Source: Aedes albopictus (taxonomy: Eukaryota; Arthropoda; Insecta; Diptera; Culicidae). From it: DNA of 64,000 nucleotides. How positions within the stretch are numbered: the first letter of the stretch is position 1; each line of letters starts with the position of its first letter. The DNA is taken from the NCBI RefSeq assembly GCF_035046485.1, contig NC_085137.1, positions 316,397,164 through 316,461,163 of the forward strand, given 5' to 3'. The translations under genes and the position numbers were made by a program. The notes beneath the pieces are model-generated. The model ran no database searches and was not told the DNA's origin. It was given only the letters and a program-made list of their open reading frames with translations. This document shows, in pieces, positions 1 through 10,231 of the stretch.

Positions 1-765
1 TTTGCTTTCCGTAAGGAACTCGGGTTGACTCCGGTCCTCTAGCTGACCAGGTTGAGGCCTTCGGCCAACGAGACGGCCGGAAGAGAGTATGGAACAGAAT
101 GATATTCGGAGATTTTACGAAACTATCAAGGCGACGTCCACAAATTACGTAACGCTCTAGGGGGAGGGGGGAAGTACGGCAGAGCGTTACGGCCCATATA
201 AAATTTTTAGGATTTTCATACAAAAAAGCGTTACGGTGGGGGAGTCTAAAAATCTCGATTTTAGCGTTACGTAATAAATGGATGCTGCCCAATGGCGTGC
301 GGAGTAAACAGCTCCTGCTCCCGTCATGTGCAACGATAGTGATGGAAGACAAAACAATGGTGACTGCGCCAGGTGGAAAGACCACTTCGAGGTATTGTTG
401 AACGGCGGGTACGGAAGAGCAACAAACAGAATTCGAATCGACGACGACGGACAAGCTGTGGAACCTCCAATGCAAGCCGAGGTCAAGACATTCATTAGAG
501 GACTGAAGAACAACAAGCCTCCTGGGAAGGACGAACTCTCAGCCGAGCTTCTCAAGCAAGACAGTGAGCAGCTGTATCAACTCTTACACCGTATTATATT
601 GAGGATATGTGAAAAGGAAGAACTGCCTGCTAGTTGCTTCGATTACCTCATTTGCCCTTTATACAAGAAAGGGCATCGACTGGAGTGGACAAATTACAGA
701 GGAATAACACTTCTCAATTCTACGTACAAAATCCCAAGCAACACACATGTTATAATAGAGTTACG
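1..765 (+). mobile_element. Non-LTR retrotransposon fragment (endonuclease-RT type), 5' part of RT
   Basis: About positions 85-132 read as MEQNDIRRFYETIKAT, resembling the linker between endonuclease and reverse transcriptase in this LINE type. After a hairpin insert, 326-735 continues with WKDHFEVLLNGG, then NNKPPGKDELSAELLK (the PGKD motif of RT) and CPLYKKGHRLEWTNYRG followed by ITLLNSTYKI. This is the start of the RT domain. The reading breaks near 735-770, where an unrelated LINE begins. The same motif set (CPIYKKGDKL...NYRAITLL) recurs in the copy at 46.4-48.3 kb, so both probably belong to one clade; I do not assign it to a named family. The remnant cannot encode an active enzyme because the YADD/FADD catalytic part is missing. 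Confidence 0.8.
136..284. mobile_element. Short hairpin MITE (ACAAATTACGTAACGC type)
   Basis: Inverted ends CACAAATTACGTAACGC and GCGTTACGTAATAAATGG bracket about 150 bp with further internal copies of the GCGTTACG motif, so the whole segment can fold. It interrupts the retrotransposon reading frame, and frame resumes after it. Similar hairpins with ACAAATTACGT ends occur at about 15292-15469 and 35749-35912, and a broken end at about 903-955. The superfamily is not clear. Confidence 0.6.
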
Positions 766-1180
766 ACAGCGCAAGTTTTGGGTGTTTTCTTAGATATTTA
801 TCGAGGGTGCTTTTAACAACATGCCTTTCGATGCTCAAAAACCGACATCTCATCTCGATCTGTTTGTGAATGCCTCCCAAGGGGGAGTCTTATCACTATT
901 TTTGTGGATTTTTTTGAAAATTTCCCATTTTAGCGTGACGTACTTAATGGATGCACCTCAACATTGTTAGCCGGTATGTGCATCAACAGCAATATTGATC
1001 TTATGCAAAGCGCCCTTCAGGTAGTTGAGGGTAGGTGTCGCCAATATTGCCTTTCGGTTAATCCGAGTAAAACATCGATTGTTCTTTTCCCGAAAAGGCA
1101 AAACCGTAATGGCGTTTGACCTTTGCGTCTCTTTCATTCTGAAATCAGTGTGAGTGAACAGGCAAAGTACGTTGGAATTA

Positions 1181-1504
1181 CCCGGGCAGAGTTCAAGTAC
1201 TTACGATCAAAATGTGATATTGGTTTGTTTGAGATAAGAGGTAAAAGTACTGAAAATAATAGCAAAAATTTGTTCTTGAGCCATCTAGCCAATAGCAAAA
1301 TATGATATTTGAAGATCAATCAAATAGCCCACTGCTATTGGTTAGATCTTACCAAGAGCTAAATGTGTTATGATGATGATGTTCCAGGAGTAAAATTGAG
1401 ATATTATTTTCAGTACTTTTACCTTTTATCTCAAACAAACAAATGTCACTTTTTGATCTCCATATCAGAATATGCTATTATTGAGTTTTTTTCCTCTGCT
1501 CAGG
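1181..1504. mobile_element. MITE, CCCGAGCAGA-end family, copy 1
   Basis: Long inverted repeats: the left arm starts CCCGGGCAGAG and carries GGTAAAAGTACTGAAAATAA; the right arm carries TTATTTTCAGTACTTTTACC and ends CCTCTGCTCAGG. It splits the RT region of the LOA-like LINE between GTTGGA and CATGATTTCAAGC, which are contiguous in the copy at 29.75 kb. The flanking dinucleotides are TA and AA, which the intact copy suggests were originally CA. No coding capacity. Confidence 0.75.
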
Positions 1505-2032
1505 AATTCATGATTTCAAGCTTTCCTGGACACCTCACGTTGAGTTCAGAATCAAGAAAGCTTGTATGACATTCGGGCAATGTCGGCGAACCTTTGGTAC
1601 AACTTGGGGTCTAAAGCCCAAGTATATCAAATGGATTTACACAACTGTTGTTCGACCAATATTGTTTTATAGATATCTTGTGTGGTGGCAAAAGGGCGAA
1701 ATGAAATTAGGCCATCTCCAAAGGTTGTGCTTAATGGCGATGCCTAGAGTGCTCAAAGCTCTCTCTCTGACGTTGCCCCACTACACATTCACATCATTTT
1801 CTTGTACTTACCGTCTACGGGTACTCGGTCTACAAGAAGTAACTCACACCTCACACACCTCAACGCACCTCGTTGTTTCCACTTGTTGTGAACTGGGACA
1901 AAGTTATCCTTGCTCCAAGGGATCTTAAAATTGCTTGTAATTTTCCATGTAGGACAATTACTACGAAATGCCCTACCCGGAAAAAGTAGAAATCTAGTTA
2001 TTTGGAAAGATGTATTTCAGACGGCATCGTAT

Positions 2033-2496
2033 CCCGAGCAGAAGAAAATAACAAGTGAATAACATATCAAGGTATTTATCTTAAATACTACCATACCTTG
2101 ATATGCCCTTCATCAGGTGGTAATAAGAGGCAAAATAACAAAAATGAATACCAAAATTTTGTATAAATAACACCTAGAAAATAACAAGTCTTGTTATTTC
2201 AATAATGAATACATACCTAAAATTTCAAGTGCTTGATTTGTTATTCCAAAGATATTGAATAACAAACTAATAACATTTCTTGTTATTGAATGTTTCATTT
2301 GTTCGATGACTTCATGATGTAATAGCAAATCTTGTTTTTCAATTATTTTCACTGCTAAACTAACAAATACTACATCAATACCAAACTCTGCTCAAATACC
2401 TCCAACTGTTATTGTGATGTTCTCTTAACAATTTTAGGTATTAGAGCACATGTTGCTCTTCGTATGGTATTTGTAAGGTATGCCCTTCTGCTCGGG
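2033..2496 (+). mobile_element. MITE, CCCGAGCAGA-end family, copy 2
   Basis: The ends are CCCGAGCAGAAG and CTTCTGCTCGGG, a perfect 12-bp inverted repeat, flanked by AT on both sides. The interior is AT-rich with many ATAACAAG/CTTGTTAT motifs and encodes nothing. It is homologous over its whole length to the reverse complement of 3074-3570. It lies between the RT end and the RNase H start of the host LINE. Confidence 0.85.
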
Positions 2497-3073
2497 ATGT
2501 TACACTGATGACTCCCTTCTCGAAGGTCGAGCAGGTGCTGATGTCCAGTCTTGTGGACTAAGGCTACGTCAATATTACTCACTTGGTAGGCACTGCAACG
2601 TTTTTTCAGGCCGAAAGCTTTGCTCTTATGTGCGGACTACAATCAGCACTTCAGCAACACGTAATGGGCAAAGTAATATACTTCTGTTCAGATAGTCAGG
2701 CTGCTTCGGCCAACTTTAGGTCGAAGTTTGGTATCACTTGTCGAACTCAAATCGAGGAGCTGATTTCAGCAAATGCTGTTCACCTTGTATGGGTACCTGG
2801 CCATTCTTCCATCGCTTGAAATGAAATGGCTGATAAGTTAGTTCACACTGGAGCATTACACGACTTTATTGGTCCTTAGCCAGCTGTTTCCGGTATCGAA
2901 GTATTCGGTAAAGCTTCAGATTCACATCTGGGCTGCCATTCAGCACAAACAATACTGGAATAGTTTGGAGTCATGTAGCCAAACGAAATTGTATTGTACT
3001 GGGCCATCTCTAAGAGTGCCGAAGTGTCTAACAAATCTGTCCAGGCAGAATAGCATTGACTGGCCACTGACTG

Positions 3074-3570
3074 CCCGAGCAGAAGGGCATACCTTACAAA
3101 TATCATGCGAAGAGCAACATGTGCTCTAATACCTAAAATTGTTATTGCTGCGTTATTCTACAAAATGTTATGAGAACATCACAATAAGTAATAACAGTTA
3201 GAGGTATTTTAGCAGAGTTTGGTATTGATGTAGTATTTGTTGGTTTAGCAGTGAAAATAACCGAAGAACAGGACTTGCTATTACATCATGAAGCCATCGA
3301 ACAAGTGAAACATTTAATAACAAGAAATGTTACTAGTTTGCTATTCAATAACTTTGGGATAACAAACACAGCACTTGAAATTTTAGGTATGCATTTATTA
3401 TTGAAATAACAAGACTTGTTATTTTCTAGGTGTTATTTATACAATATTTTGGTTTTCGTTTTTGTTATTTTGCCTCTTATTACCACCTAATGAAGGGCAT
3501 GTCAAGGTATGGTAGTATTTAAGATAAATACCTTGATATGTTATTCTCTTGTTATTTTCTTCTGCTCGGG
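3074..3570 (-). mobile_element. MITE, CCCGAGCAGA-end family, copy 3
   Basis: Same element as 2033-2496 in the opposite orientation, with ends CCCGAGCAGAAG and CTTCTGCTCGGG and flanking TG dinucleotides. It interrupts the C-terminal part of the LINE between GGCCACTG and CCGACTCA, which are adjacent in other copies. Together copies 2 and 3 form an inverted pair around a 577-bp RNase H fragment, so a transcript could fold into a long hairpin. Confidence 0.85.
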
Positions 3571-3765
3571 TGCCGACTCAACTATCACATGGCGAATATT
3601 CATGTGTATGTGATAGCTGTGAATCCGATTATGGAACCGTTTCTGAGTACTCGGTAAACACTTACTTAGTTAAACTGACTTCAGGAACTTGAACTTTCCA
3701 TATGTTCTGCTGTTCTTAACCCGCTGTGTTAAAGAGCTATAGGCTCTTTACGCTTCATGCATTAT

Positions 3766-4423
3766 TGTTCGCGCACAACGCGAACGGTGTGCAGCGTTTC
3801 AACCCTGGTGCGTACAGTTGCCATTCTCTCTCTGCGGTTCATCCTCGTTGCATAGTTCCATTCCCACCTTCCCCATTCATGTACCACAAACACAAAACTA
3901 ACCTCGAGTCGCCGCGAGTATTTCGGCCACCAACATTAACAAGCACCCTCATCCTATCCGACTCCAACTCTCCACACACGCACTACTACCATCATGATCC
4001 AACATGAGCTCTCCACCGGCATGCCAGCTAACCGACGCGCCAACTGTCTCACGCTGATTGGTTGGCGCCTTTTTCTAACTCCGTCCAATAGCATGTCAAC
4101 AGAGAAGAAGAATAAGATTGTTCCCATTATAAATACCAGACCCATTTCTCAATCAATTCATTCAGTTTTGAGCCGTTGTATGGCAGTGATCAAAAAATCG
4201 TTAAGCGAAAGCAGAAAGCAGTTTTCTTTCTCCAAGCAGCCGAACCACTAGTCCTTTTCAGGACAGAGTTATTCAGTCCAAAGTCTGAGCATCGACACCC
4301 CAGGCGTTCCTGAAGAAGGAATTGGCCGATCATCCCTGGCATTCCGAAGAGGAATTGGCCGCTCCAGCAGGGATCCTCCAACCGAGAGGATTGCCCTCAT
4401 CATCGACTGTCCGTGATCGGACA
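3766..4423 (+). mobile_element. Solo LTR of an LTR retrotransposon
   Basis: A 658-bp block starts TGTTCGCG and ends CGGACA, with a 5-bp direct repeat ATTAT on each side (3761-3765 and 4424-4428). Removing the block plus one ATTAT restores the LINE 3' UTR seen at 20.6 kb. Inside are a promoter-like TATAAATA at about 4129 and an initiator-like TTCATTCAGTTTT about 30 bp downstream, as expected of an LTR U3/R boundary. No second LTR, primer site or gag/pol follows, so this looks like the product of LTR-LTR recombination. Clade unknown. Confidence 0.75.
4129..4172 (+). promoter_or_regulatory. TATA box and initiator of the solo LTR
   Basis: TATAAATA is followed about 30 bp later by TTCATTCAGTTTTG, which resembles the arthropod initiator TCAGT. 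The spacing fits an RNA polymerase II core promoter inside the LTR. Activity is not known. Confidence 0.5.
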
Positions 4424-4474
4424 ATTATTACAATGCCCTTTTCAGGGCGCTATTTAAACCCCTTATGGTACGCT

Positions 4475-4745
4475 GGGGTCTCCAGTTAGCCTAGTGGTTA
4501 AGGCTACGGATCGCCAATCCGGAGACGGCTGGTTCGATTCCCGTTCCGGTCGGGAACATTTTCTCGACTCCCTGGGCATAGTGTATCATTATACTTGCCT
4601 TACAATATACAATTTCATGCAATGGCAGGTAAAGAAAGCCTTTTAACTAATAACTGTGGAAGTGCTCAAAGAACACTAAGTTGAAGCGAGGCAGGCCAAG
4701 TCCCAGCTGGGACGTAGAGCCACAATAAAGAAGAAGAAGAAGAAG
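4475..4745 (+). mobile_element. Feilai-type tRNA-derived SINE
   Basis: The head has a pol III A box (TAGCCTAGTGGTTAAGGC) and B box (GGTTCGATTCC). The body carries the block CCCTGGGCATAGTGTATC, and the element ends in (AAG)n. A 9-bp duplication TGGTACGCT flanks it (4466-4474 and 4746-4754). The structure matches what is known of Aedes Feilai SINEs. It sits in the 3' UTR of the LOA-like LINE and must have been mobilised by a LINE in trans. Confidence 0.85.
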
Positions 4746-4766
4746 TGGTACGCTTATGCCTTAGTA

Positions 4767-5686
4767 GGGGAACTAGGGGTAAGACGCCCACGTTAAGGAA
4801 AAGTCCAATTTTAGTCGAAACACTTTATAATACACATTTTTTTGGCACTAACATGAAGCACCAACATGTATCCTTCCAAATGGAAGAAACCATAAACCAG
4901 TTTTATGTTTTACTACTAAAAAAATCAAATTTGAAAAAAGTTTGATTTTCAGAATTTTAGTTTTAGTGCGGGGTAAAACGCGCCACTAGCCACAGCTAAC
5001 GCCAGGTTGCCAAATTGTGTACATATACTTGCGCGCCTGGTTTATTGTCAATGTCAACTGTTATTATTCGTGAATGGTATACAGTCATTGCATAATTATG
5101 GATCACCTGAAATTATGGGTCAATTCCATGTAAACGTCATCTTGAGCTGTTTTATCAATAATCACTACATAATGACGGATGGCTGTGTGATTAGTGAACT
5201 TATTCATAGTCAAAATGTGCTGTTGCTTGGTTCCAACTTGTGTTCTACATTTTATGCCAGAAATTGGATCTAAATGGCTATTTTAATGTAAATAACTAGG
5301 GGTGGGCATTTTACCCCACACATGCCTCAGAAGTTTGGACCCTTGTAAAAAAGTTCTAAGGGTCAATTTCGATACTTTTTCCGCTTGGTACACAAATAAT
5401 GGGAGTGTGCAAAACAGTTTGTGGGGACAGCGAGAAAAAAATCTTTTTAATGATGTAAAAAATTGCAAAAACTTGATAGGCTAAAATTACATCAGAAGTA
5501 ACCAAAATCTTTTTTTGAAGTTTTTGTACAATTTTTTTAGTAAAAATATGTAAACTCAAATGTAAAGAAGCATTTTTATTCTTATTTTAACGATTGTAGT
5601 TGAAAAAAGTACTGAAAAGAACGTGGTTTGCCTAAAACGAAGGTGGCGCAACTAGCCCCCTATGGACGTTATGGCCGCAGTTCCCC
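4767..5686. mobile_element. TA-flanked MITE, 920 bp
   Basis: Its ends GGGGAACTAGGGG and the complement of GGGGAACTGCGGCC form short inverted repeats, bounded by TA on both sides (4765-4766, 5687-5688). Deleting it restores TTAGTACCC of the LINE 3' UTR, as in the copy at 20.55 kb. The TA duplication suggests a Tc1/mariner-type transposase in trans. No open frame resembles a transposase. Confidence 0.8.
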
Positions 5687-5866
5687 TACCCTTTTCCAGG
5701 GTATCTTTTCCTAATTTCCCTACATGTCCCTATCCCCATCCAAATCCTAATTTCCTTCCTTTTCCTTCGCTTCAGGTAGATGATGAAGTAGGCTTCTGTT
5801 ATGGCGATGGCACAAATGTCTTAAATGGAGGATAACGAACCTCTGGAGCCGGCCTACTGATATGTG

Positions 5867-6878
5867 ATAACTGATTGTCGTAAGGCCTTTGGCAACCATG
5901 ATGATTTATGAAAAAACAGAGAAATATTTATGATAATCGTTATTAATGTCATGATATCATGACTCGCAGTCATATCATATAATGGTATAAAGATTTCATA
6001 ACGTCATGAATTTGGCAACGGGGAATTCCGGAAAATTAGCTTCTTCAGTAGTGTTGAGGTGAGTCCATATTCTAAGCACGCTAAGCAGAGCCGAAATCCA
6101 AATTTGCATTAATTTTAGTGACCGAGAACCTATTTGAAACCCAATTGAAAAGCGATTTCACGAAAAACGAATTACAAATCAACAAATACTGGACGGAGCT
6201 GTCAAACAGTTGCCCAGCTGTCAAAAGGTGACATCAAAAAATCTCTTTGAAATTCTAAAACCAATTCATGAAATAAAGTTACAAAAAATCAGAAAAAATC
6301 GTAGTGGCTCAGAAAAAAGGTGCTCTTTCGTATAAAATTTTAAAAGCAATAAACTTTTCAACAAAGGCGTTGAAAAGTGATTTATTTATTTATGTATTTA
6401 TTATTATGATCAACAGGCTTAACTTAGTTGATGGTCTTTGTTTTAACGCTGATGTGATTGCCGACAGCATTACTGAATTTAGGTCGTTCAACCTTACTTG
6501 GAAGTGAAATTCATTCGTTGATAGACTTTCAAGCAAATCTTCGAAGAGGAAAAACAAATACTCCCACGTCAATTTTCATGAACAACTACAACAACTGAAT
6601 GAACAACTGAACGAACCATGTATTCGTTGCACAAACCGAAAGCGTGTGTTCAATATTATTTTTGTTAGATAGATGACTATTCATGTGACTATTATTACTG
6701 TAAAAGTTAGAAAAATCGACTAGAGAAATTCAAAATTGCGAAAATACTACAGTTATTACCTAAGATTTTCAGCTGGGAAGGTATTCAACACAATCGCAAT
6801 AAAACCAATCCAAAGTCGGTACTACAATAAGTTACAGTTGTACAATTATTGAGATGAGTGAGAAAATTATCCCAGACT
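5867..6878. other. No gene seen
   Basis: AT-rich DNA downstream of the LINE. A short TTTA run lies at about 6379-6405. The small open frames here have no recognisable content. Confidence 0.5.
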
Positions 6879-7161
6879 CTACAAAGGCAATACAACATTC
6901 GCCGGCATAACTAGTAGGAAATAAATAAATAAAAAACAAATATTGGGATATTGATATACGGAAACAGAATAAGTGAAATGATACAATTGCATAAAAATAT
7001 CTTCAATACGTGTCAGACTCCAGTATCCTTTTTTTTTTCTAAGAAACTCATCAGTCGCCCGCCAGTCAGACTCGTACGCCCACCGCAAACAAATAAACAA
7101 CCCCCCATTCCCCTGGTATCCCACGCGCGTCGCGGAAAGGAAACACACGCAACACACTCAC

Positions 7162-7462
7162 CAATCACAGTGCTGGCGGCCACCTCCTTGGCCACTTGGG
7201 CCGCCGCCGGACTGACGTGCAGGATGTCCGACAGCGACAGCGACGACGCAATCAGCTGCCGTTTCTCCTCGAAGTTGAGCAAATCCATCGAGGTGCTCCG
7301 CTGGGGCGTCACCGTGATTGTCACCGATTTCTGCATCGTTAGCACACTCTGGTGGTTGTACTCGGGCGGCGGAGCCTGATGAAGCTGATGCTGCTGCTGC
7401 TGGTGCTGCTGCTGCTGTTGGTGATGCTGATGCTTCATCAGATCTCGCCCATTGAGGGACAT
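7162..7462 (-). CDS. First coding exon of an unrecognised host gene (His/Gln-rich N-terminus)
   Basis: The ATG at 7462 is preceded in frame by TAG six bases upstream, fixing this start unless a weak acceptor is used. The exon encodes 100 residues plus one base: MSLNGRDLMK, a His/Gln tract at residues 11-28, APPPEYNHQ, a Ser/Thr-rich strand SVTITVTPQRSTS, then DLLNFEEKRQLIASS and LSLSDILHVSPAAAQ, with VAKEVAASTVI before the splice site. It ends at a strong donor, ATTG|GTGAGTGTG (phase 1). Reading on past the donor gives CVACVSF..., which looks like intron. GC content and codon use differ sharply from the transposon DNA around it. The NFEEKRQLIASS segment looks like a conserved motif of a larger, probably cytoplasmic or signalling protein, but I cannot name the family. 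Later exons would lie left of this window or in unrecognised pieces of 1-7 kb. Confidence 0.7.
7379..7432 (-). repeat. CAG/CAT trinucleotide tract coding for Gln/His
   Basis: On the minus strand the exon contains mixed CAG, CAA, CAT and CAC codons giving the His/Gln-rich stretch. The tract is interrupted, not a pure microsatellite. Confidence 0.8.
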
Positions 7463-8100
7463 CTTCTAGTGTTTTCTACACAAGTTTCGTTCTTCTTACG
7501 TTACTTCGGAGCTGTTGAACACTTCACCGTTCGACTCTTCTTTCCGTTTCTTCCGGAAGGATTCCGACGATGACTCAAATCCACCCGATAAAATTCATGC
7601 GTGTGGGAGTGTGGATTTATCTAGAGAGGTGTGTACAACATCTATATGAGTATAACTACTGTTGGAAAAACATGGTTATAGCTGCTGGTTGGTGATGCGA
7701 CGACAGCAACGCAAGAGCACATCGATGAGGACTCGATTCTGCCGGTTCTGTGGGCGGCGGCGCGGCGGTGGGTGTGGAACTGTGGAAGCTTTTCCGGCTG
7801 CTGCCGGCAGGCTTGTTGTATGCTCAATTCAACTAGACATTTATCAACGAACGGAGGCATAAGCACACATCACTGCACCTTAATTGCATTTATGTAAATT
7901 TATTCACTCTTTTTTTTTCTTCGCCAATCTTCTCCGGCTCTTCTTTCTTCACTTCCACTTTTATTTGCCTCCAGTATGTGCCACTCAGCTGCTGCCGTCG
8001 GGTTGCGGGTTTTTTTACTACTTTTTCCTTCTGCTTTTATTGGCACTCAGCACAAACACTTGCTCTCGCTCTGGTGGCAATAAACTGGTAATACATATCG
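7463..8100 (-). promoter_or_regulatory. Probable 5' UTR/promoter side of the 7.4-kb exon
   Basis: This is the sequence immediately upstream (minus strand) of the ATG, more GC-rich near the exon, with a purine-rich stretch GGAAGAAACGGAAAGAAG. No convincing TATA box or initiator was picked out, and the transcription start is not determined. No repeat element is recognised, which supports a host function. Confidence 0.35.
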
Positions 8101-10229
8101 ATTAGGGTGAGCTATTGGTTCACTTGGGAGGAGAGTGAGATCAAAACTTTTTGGACTAATTGGCATTTTTGATTCCTTATTTTCATACAAATGTCAAGCA
8201 TAATGTAAAAAGTCTAGGTAAGACATCTATCGTATTTTGCGCACTCAGATTATGATGTTAATTTTGCTCTATTGTCTTAACTTTTCAATTCATTTTGATA
8301 CAAATTCCACAAAAAATTTTAAAACAATTATTAATGCAACATTTTTTTTCAGCACGAGTCAGACATTTACCCAACAAAGCTTACCGAGTTAGATTAATAC
8401 GAAGAATGCTGAAAAATCTAGTTTTGCAACGAGTTGTACACAAAATTCTATGCAATTAGTTTTTTTTTTCATTATACAACTCATTTGAGTTGCACTTGGA
8501 GTTGCATATGTTTCATTATACAACCCAAATGAGTTTGATAATAAACATTGTGCAACTCTTTCCCATAATGCAACTCATTTTAGTTGCATAATAAACTAGT
8601 ACGGAAATTTGCTGAAATAAGTTATATAAAATGAAAATTATTAGAATTTCAATTTATTTTTAGTCTTTTCTTAAGATACTTCATAAAAAAGACATAAGCT
8701 GCCATACCCAGAAATACCTCTCTAGAAAGACTATCAGAAATTCTTGGCAAATCTTAGAAACAATTCACTGAAATTATCAAAGCCAGTTTGAGGAAACTTT
8801 ACGAACAAATACTTAGATGGAATGGATTAATTAAATGGTAAAAATCTTGAATTTTCTGTTATTTTCCCAAAAAAAAAATTTGAATTTACGTAAATTTTAA
8901 CAATTTTTTTTATCAATTCCATAAGGAATTCTTTCGGCAATTTTAATTTGAGGAATCTTTCGCAAATTCCTTCGAAAAAGCATGCCTTTGTACAGCGTAT
9001 AGACAAAATGATCGGGATAGGCAAAATTTTCACGTTTCAAAAATGGTCAACTAGCTGCAACTTATCGAAAAGTCCATCAAAAAACCTCAAATTTTCACTA
9101 TAAAGTTGATGAATTTACTAATTTGGTGTTTTATTAGAAAAATGGTTTGATCACTAGTTAGATCAAGCGGTTTTCCGAAGCTCATTAAATAAATGCTCAA
9201 AATTTCATTTCATTCCGTTCATTGAATCTGGTGATATAACATTTCAAAGTTGGTTATCGGATAATTATGCCTTTTACTACAATATTTCTAACTTCATCGG
9301 CAAATTCATAAGGATTTTTATCGAAATTTAATTCCAAACTTTCTCTGGTAAATATTTTGATAACTTCTTCGGTTCTCACTCTGAGAATTTTTATAAATTC
9401 CATTGAGGTTTTCTTCATGAATTTCTTTAAAAAAATGCTTTGGATAATTCCGACAGCTTTTTTTTTTCATTTTTTATTTTTTCGTTATGTTTCTAATGAA
9501 TTGAATTACGAATTCTATTCCAAATTGTTTAAAAATTTCTTCGGTAACTTCTTCTACAATATTATTAAATACCTTCGGCATTTCAAGAAGTTTGTTTTTC
9601 AAAAATTTCTGTGGATTTCCTTCAAAAATCGGTAATTTCTATAGTAAGGCCATTGCAAATTCATCCAGCAATTCCGATTACGAATTTCAAAAGAAATTGT
9701 CTGAGAAATTTCCAAACGAAGGTAGATTCAAAGAGATCGCCGCAAGAATTCTCAAAGAATATGTTGAAGGAATTTGAAAGGGATTCCTAAGAAACTTGAA
9801 AACGAACGGTCCAAGAAATTTCCAGAGCCATTGCCAAAAAAGAAATGAAGATAACTTATCTAAGGACTTTTCAAAGGAAAAACCAAAGAAATTCTCCAAT
9901 AAAGTTCTAAGGGAATCTAAAAAAACAATAACTGCTTCCAGTGGATATTTTTTTTTATGAATACAAAGAAATCACAGAAGAAATTTGATTGCGATTTCTG
10001 AAGAAATTCTCAAAGAACACAACAAAAAGAATCCCTAAAAATATTCTACAGGAATTTACAAAGAAATTATGGAACAAATGCAACCATTTATTTTTTTCTT
10101 TTTAATTTAAATTAGTATTTGTCTACTTAGATTATAATGATTAGCAGTAATAGCTTTCATCTCGTTAACAACTGAAATCCATCATTAAACCTCATTTGCA
10201 TTAGCATTGAATTTGTTCATATTAATAAC
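8101..10229. repeat. AT-rich non-genic stretch with palindromic and degenerate repeats
   Basis: Between about 8395 and 8600 the motif CAACTCATTTGAGTTGCA and partial forms recur in both orientations, as in a decayed MITE. At 8996-9120 there is one end of a mariner-like element (TATAGACAAAATGATCGGGA), matched in inverse orientation at 30790-30926. From about 9300 to 10090 there is a loose array of AAATTCCTNNNGAA-like words in both orientations. No gene recognised. Confidence 0.5.
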
Positions 10230-10231
10230 TA

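Larger units (their letters stand above)
770..5866 (+). mobile_element. LOA/Lian-like non-LTR retrotransposon, 5'-truncated, broken by six insertions
   Basis: The LINE begins inside RT: 779-835 reads FLDIYRGCFNNMPFDA, a degraded form of the FLDIEGAFDNVPFDA seen at 29.26 kb. RT continues at 956-1178 and 1507-1930, where the KPKYIKWIYTTVVRPI segment lies. The RNase H-like region is at 2499-2880, with FCSDSQAA and HLVWVPGHSSIA. A CCHC-like tail starts at 3571, and the 3' UTR reappears at 3571-3760, 4424-4474, 4746-4766 and 5687-5866, ending in short TGATA-type repeats. The copies at 20385-21453 and 27.55-30.4 kb give the uninterrupted order. Inserted in it are three MITEs (1181-1504, 2033-2496, 3074-3570), a solo LTR (3766-4423), a SINE (4475-4745) and a TA-flanked MITE (4767-5686). 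Many stops and frameshifts show it is dead. LOA clade is inferred from the EN-RT-RNase H layout. Confidence 0.8.
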
